The position numbers and the translations under genes are program-made. From positions 1,227,526 to 1,291,525 of the forward strand of contig NZ_LT669941.1 in assembly GCF_900128505.1 (NCBI RefSeq): a stretch of 64,000 nucleotides of DNA. Reading direction: 5' to 3'. Below, piece by piece: positions 62,180 to 64,000 of this stretch (position 1 is the stretch's first letter; each line of letters opens with the position of its first letter). The notes beneath the pieces were generated by a model. It was given only the letters and a program-made list of their open reading frames with translations. It made no database searches and was not told the origin of the DNA. This DNA comes from Parabacteroides timonensis. GTDB taxonomy: Bacteria; Bacteroidota; Bacteroidia; Bacteroidales; Tannerellaceae.

Positions 62180-62369
62180 TGATTTTTAATTTATAAGTAT
62201 AATCCACTCCGAAAAGAGCCCCTGCAAACGTGCTGATCTCGCCAAAGGCCACCAGTACGCTGTTGTCGATCAGTCCCTGCGGATCGATCCAGAACCCGCA
62301 GAAGAGAAGAACAATCCCGCTCAACGTGAGCAGGATTGCCATAATCAATTGAATAGTCAACCGTTTCAT
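62163..62369 (-). CDS. Small two-helix membrane protein, holin-like
   Basis: 68 residues from the ATG at 62369 (the frame extends to 62393 through a simple repeat). Two membrane helices ('IQLIMAILLTLSGIVLLFCGFW' abridged to 'LLTLSGIVLLFCGFW', then 'VAFGEISTFAGALFGV') and a basic tail. Size and position before an M15 peptidase gene recall a holin. In Bacteroidales such proteins occur in HU/peptidase trios. The function is inferred. Confidence 0.7.
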   Translation of the reverse strand: MKRLTIQLIMAILLTLSGIVLLFCGFWIDPQGLIDNSVLVAFGEISTFAGALFGVDYTYKLKINENGK

Positions 62370-62386
62370 AATCCTCGGTCTTTTAA

Positions 62387-62416
62387 CTGTCAACTGTCAC
62401 TTGTCAACTGTCAACT
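62387..62416 (+). repeat. 30-bp direct repeat, copy 1
   Basis: This 30-bp sequence of TGTCAAC-type heptamers recurs without change at 63087-63116, exactly 700 bp away and in the same direction. The two copies flank the HU-type gene. Such copies can recombine and delete what lies between them. Confidence 0.85.
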
Positions 62417-62862
62417 TATTCAATCACCGGTCTGTCATCCTCACCACTGCCTCCACCTTCATTCTTATCTTCAGAAGCCACCTTCTCGAAGTTGGTCCGG
62501 CTCTTGGCGATGCGCAAAGCCTTGCCGGGGAAGAAGCAAACACGCGGTTCGCGAATCATACTGACATCGAAATCCTTCGCATCGGTAACTCCATCCGAAC
62601 CAAAAGAAAAACGGAGATTACCCAATTCTCCCAGATTGACACGACGCCCGTTGCGCAGGTGACGTATCGATACCACATTCACGCGATCCAGTACCGCTTT
62701 CACGCTGGCGCTACTCACTCCCGAGCTGTCGGTTACCTCTTCGATCAGTTCATCGAAAGTCACCAGGTCACCGCAAACCATCTGTGCATACTGTTTTTCC
62801 GGATGTTCCTTCTGGTCGTCTCCCAGATTCTTACGCGGAACCATTTTGAATTTGATTGCCAT
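62416..62862 (-). CDS. HU-family DNA-binding protein
   Basis: 148 residues, HU-like fold of the Bacteroidales type: 'YAQMVCGDLVTFDELIEEV', 'VSSASVKAVLDRVNVV', 'NLGELGNLRFSF'. The C-terminus is a linker plus tail (GGGSGEDDRPVIE), sharing DDRPVIE with the larger HU-fold protein at 30233. It precedes the holin-like and peptidase genes, a set that is common in Bacteroidales and may derive from a phage. A TATCTTTG -7 element is at 62924-62917. Confidence 0.85.
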   Translation of the reverse strand: MAIKFKMVPRKNLGDDQKEHPEKQYAQMVCGDLVTFDELIEEVTDSSGVSSASVKAVLDRVNVVSIRHLRNGRRVNLGELGNLRFSFGSDGVTDAKDFDVSMIREPRVCFFPGKALRIAKSRTNFEKVASEDKNEGGGSGEDDRPVIE

Positions 62863-62952
62863 AATAATAAGGTATTAAATGATTTATAAATAATGAGTTC
62901 TATATCGAACCCAGGTCAAAGATAAAAGAGCATTTTACCGTTTTCTTCGCCA

Positions 62953-63129
62953 ATATGGCTTTTTCAGGTGACAGGTGACAGGTGACAGGTGAGAGTTATT
63001 ATCAGTTTTGAATGTAGGGGCGTTGGTAGGGGCGGTTCGCGAACCGCCCTTACAGGTGCCGTTGTCTTCAACAAGGCAAAGCCCACCTGTCAACTGTCAC
63101 TTGTCAACTGTCAACTGAAAAAGCCATAT
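62953..63129. repeat. MITE-like inverted repeat with heptamer repeats
   Basis: ATATGGCTTTTTCAG (62953-62967) is inverted at 63115-63129. Both arms run inward into TGACAGGTGACAG-like repeats; the right one includes copy 2 of the 30-bp repeat (63087-63116). In the middle is a palindrome GGGCGGTTCGCGAACCGCCC (63030-63049). It has no gene and no TAnnTTTG promoter. It may be a dispersed non-autonomous element. Confidence 0.75.
63087..63116 (+). repeat. 30-bp direct repeat, copy 2
   Basis: Identical to 62387-62416, in the same direction, 700 bp downstream and within the right arm of the MITE-like repeat. Confidence 0.85.
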
Positions 63130-63161
63130 CAGCGAAGTCGCATCCGGAGGTTACTTAACAA

Positions 63162-63680
63162 CTATTGGCTATTTCTTACCGGTTTGTCGTCGGGAGGCGG
63201 ACAACCGTTCTCATTTGTCAGTTCTATAATATCCAGCAATTCGCAAAGACAGTCGGTATTGGCGCACTCTTTCCGGAAATTATCGCCGAAATATTCTACC
63301 GATCCCTGATAATCGAAAGCCAGAAAACAGCAAAAAGCCAGGTGAATATAAGAAGGGGCCTTCTCCCCTTTCGAGCGCGGCCCCTCAAACAAACGCAGCA
63401 ACTTACGGAACAACAGCGGTTCGCGCAAATGATAGGTAAAACGGCCGAGCACAGTTTTATTGCGGAAATACGCGATTGTCCGCTCCCAATCTTTCCGCAG
63501 CAGGCAGAACAAGAACAGATGATCACGCTCGTCCAACTCTTCCCATTCGCAAAGGGCGGCATCGAAAGCCATTTTGTAATAACGCTCCTGCTCTTCGTCC
63601 GACAATTCACTGAGTTTCAACAGAAACTTTCTGGCGGAAGGATGTCCGCTCCCCATTAATTTTTTCAGATCTTTATACAT
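63162..63680 (-). CDS. Hypothetical helical protein
   Basis: 172 residues, predicted mainly helical, rich in Arg/Lys and aromatic residues ('LFCLLRKDWERTIAYFRNK', 'YIHLAFCCFLAFDYQGSVEYF'). It may hold TPR-like helical repeats. I do not recognise the family. The start at 63680 directly follows a hairpin with a T-tract, and Met 9 at 63656 is an alternative start. Its upstream neighbour, the TPR gene, is in the same direction. Confidence 0.65.
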   Translation of the reverse strand: MYKDLKKLMGSGHPSARKFLLKLSELSDEEQERYYKMAFDAALCEWEELDERDHLFLFCLLRKDWERTIAYFRNKTVLGRFTYHLREPLLFRKLLRLFEGPRSKGEKAPSYIHLAFCCFLAFDYQGSVEYFGDNFRKECANTDCLCELLDIIELTNENGCPPPDDKPVRNSQ

Positions 63681-63685
63681 AAAAA

Positions 63686-63727
63686 GTGCCGGACAACGGG
63701 GAGTGATTAGCCCTCGTTGCCCGGCAC
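63686..63727 (-). terminator. Terminator-like hairpin abutting a start codon
   Basis: GTGCCGG-a-CAACG-GGG pairs with CCC-t-CGTTG-c-CCGGCAC. On the minus strand the stem is followed by TTTTT (63685-63681) and at once by ATG (63680-63678). It can end transcription from the TPR gene upstream, or act as an attenuator for the gene at 63680. Confidence 0.75.
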
Positions 63728-63743
63728 AAAAGCCCGTAGGCCA

Positions 63744-64000
63744 TCAATATCCCTGCGCTATGCGAATATTATGACGCGACAGGCGCGGATTCTGCGGCAT
63801 CGCCTTACGAAACCATGAAACAGCTTCCGACGGATCATTCTCCATCAAAGCCAGTACCCCCAGATTGTTCCACGAACGCGGATCATCGGCAACCCGCTGT
63901 AAAAAGTAGGCCGCCGCTTCCTTATCCCCCAAAGCAAGCGAAGCAGCCCCGGCATTCAACACTGCCTCCCGGCTATCGGGAAAACGATAAGCTGCCAACT
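63744..64000 (-). CDS. TPR-repeat protein, C-terminal end only
   Basis: The frame is open to the right edge, so only the last 85 or so codons are here. 'VLNAGAASLALGDKEAAAYFLQRV' and 'WNNLGVLALMENDPSEAVSWFRKAM' are two TPR units. Bacteroidales pilus loci contain DUF3868 proteins with a TPR tail, so a third pilus locus could begin beyond the edge. This is speculative. Confidence 0.7.
   Translation of the reverse strand, partial: LAAYRFPDSREAVLNAGAASLALGDKEAAAYFLQRVADDPRSWNNLGVLALMENDPSEAVSWFRKAMPQNPRLSRHNIRIAQGY

Noticed and set aside
62968..63114. Third invertible promoter between the 15-bp inverted repeats at 62953 and 63115
   Set aside because: The segment has no TAnnTTTG element in either direction and no fimbrial or surface operon starts beside it.

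Overview
The window looks like chromosome of a gut Bacteroidales, most likely Parabacteroides. The signs are long runs of fimbrillin-type lipoproteins, DUF4906/DUF5119/DUF3575 pilus genes, a GH95 alpha-fucosidase, AT-rich leaders without Shine-Dalgarno sites, and many promoters of the Bacteroides form (-33 TTTG, 19-21 nt, -7 TAnnTTTG). No rRNA, tRNA, CRISPR array or insertion sequence was recognised. The species call is inference.

Layout. 1-10.8 kb is one leftward operon of eight type V pilus genes (DUF3575 outer-membrane protein, DUF5119 anchor-like lipoprotein, five fimbrillin-like lipoproteins, and a large DUF4906 protein with BACON-like repeats that runs off the left edge). It is headed by a 417-bp segment bounded by 21-bp inverted repeats, with a tyrosine recombinase gene next to it and a 22-bp-phased repeat array upstream of that gene. 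12.8-28 kb is mixed: an MNT/HEPN pair, a GNAT acetyltransferase, an AAA/DUF4143 ATPase, rsgA with a methyltransferase, a two-component system, a short-chain dehydrogenase, an amino-acid permease, a ThuA-like protein, a ClC antiporter, an AspT/YidE-type transporter and a cyclophilin. 28-34.4 kb is a second leftward fimbrial operon with an HU-fold protein in it, headed by a second, smaller inverted-repeat segment (34205-34411).

34.4-45 kb holds a flavoprotein, radA, a DUF2148 protein, a KamA-family radical SAM enzyme, a candidate small RNA, a frameshifted small gene and a PhoB/PhoR-like pair. 45-52 kb holds an rclA-gnd-zwf-pgl operon (oxidative pentose phosphate branch plus an RclA-type flavoprotein) below two AraC regulators. 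52-58.5 kb holds an SLC13 permease, two acyltransferase-like genes and GH95. 58.5-61.3 kb is a compact AAA-ATPase/DUF3791/DUF3990 operon. 61.3-62.9 kb is a lysis-like trio (HU protein, small membrane protein, M15 peptidase fused to a lipoprotein). The right edge is entered by a TPR protein.

The strongest observation is that both fimbrial operons are headed by a segment flanked by inverted repeats, and that each segment carries a near-consensus promoter pointing away from its operon. This is the layout of phase-variable promoters, and both would be OFF in this assembly. The adjacent recombinase probably serves the first; no invertase gene lies beside the second.
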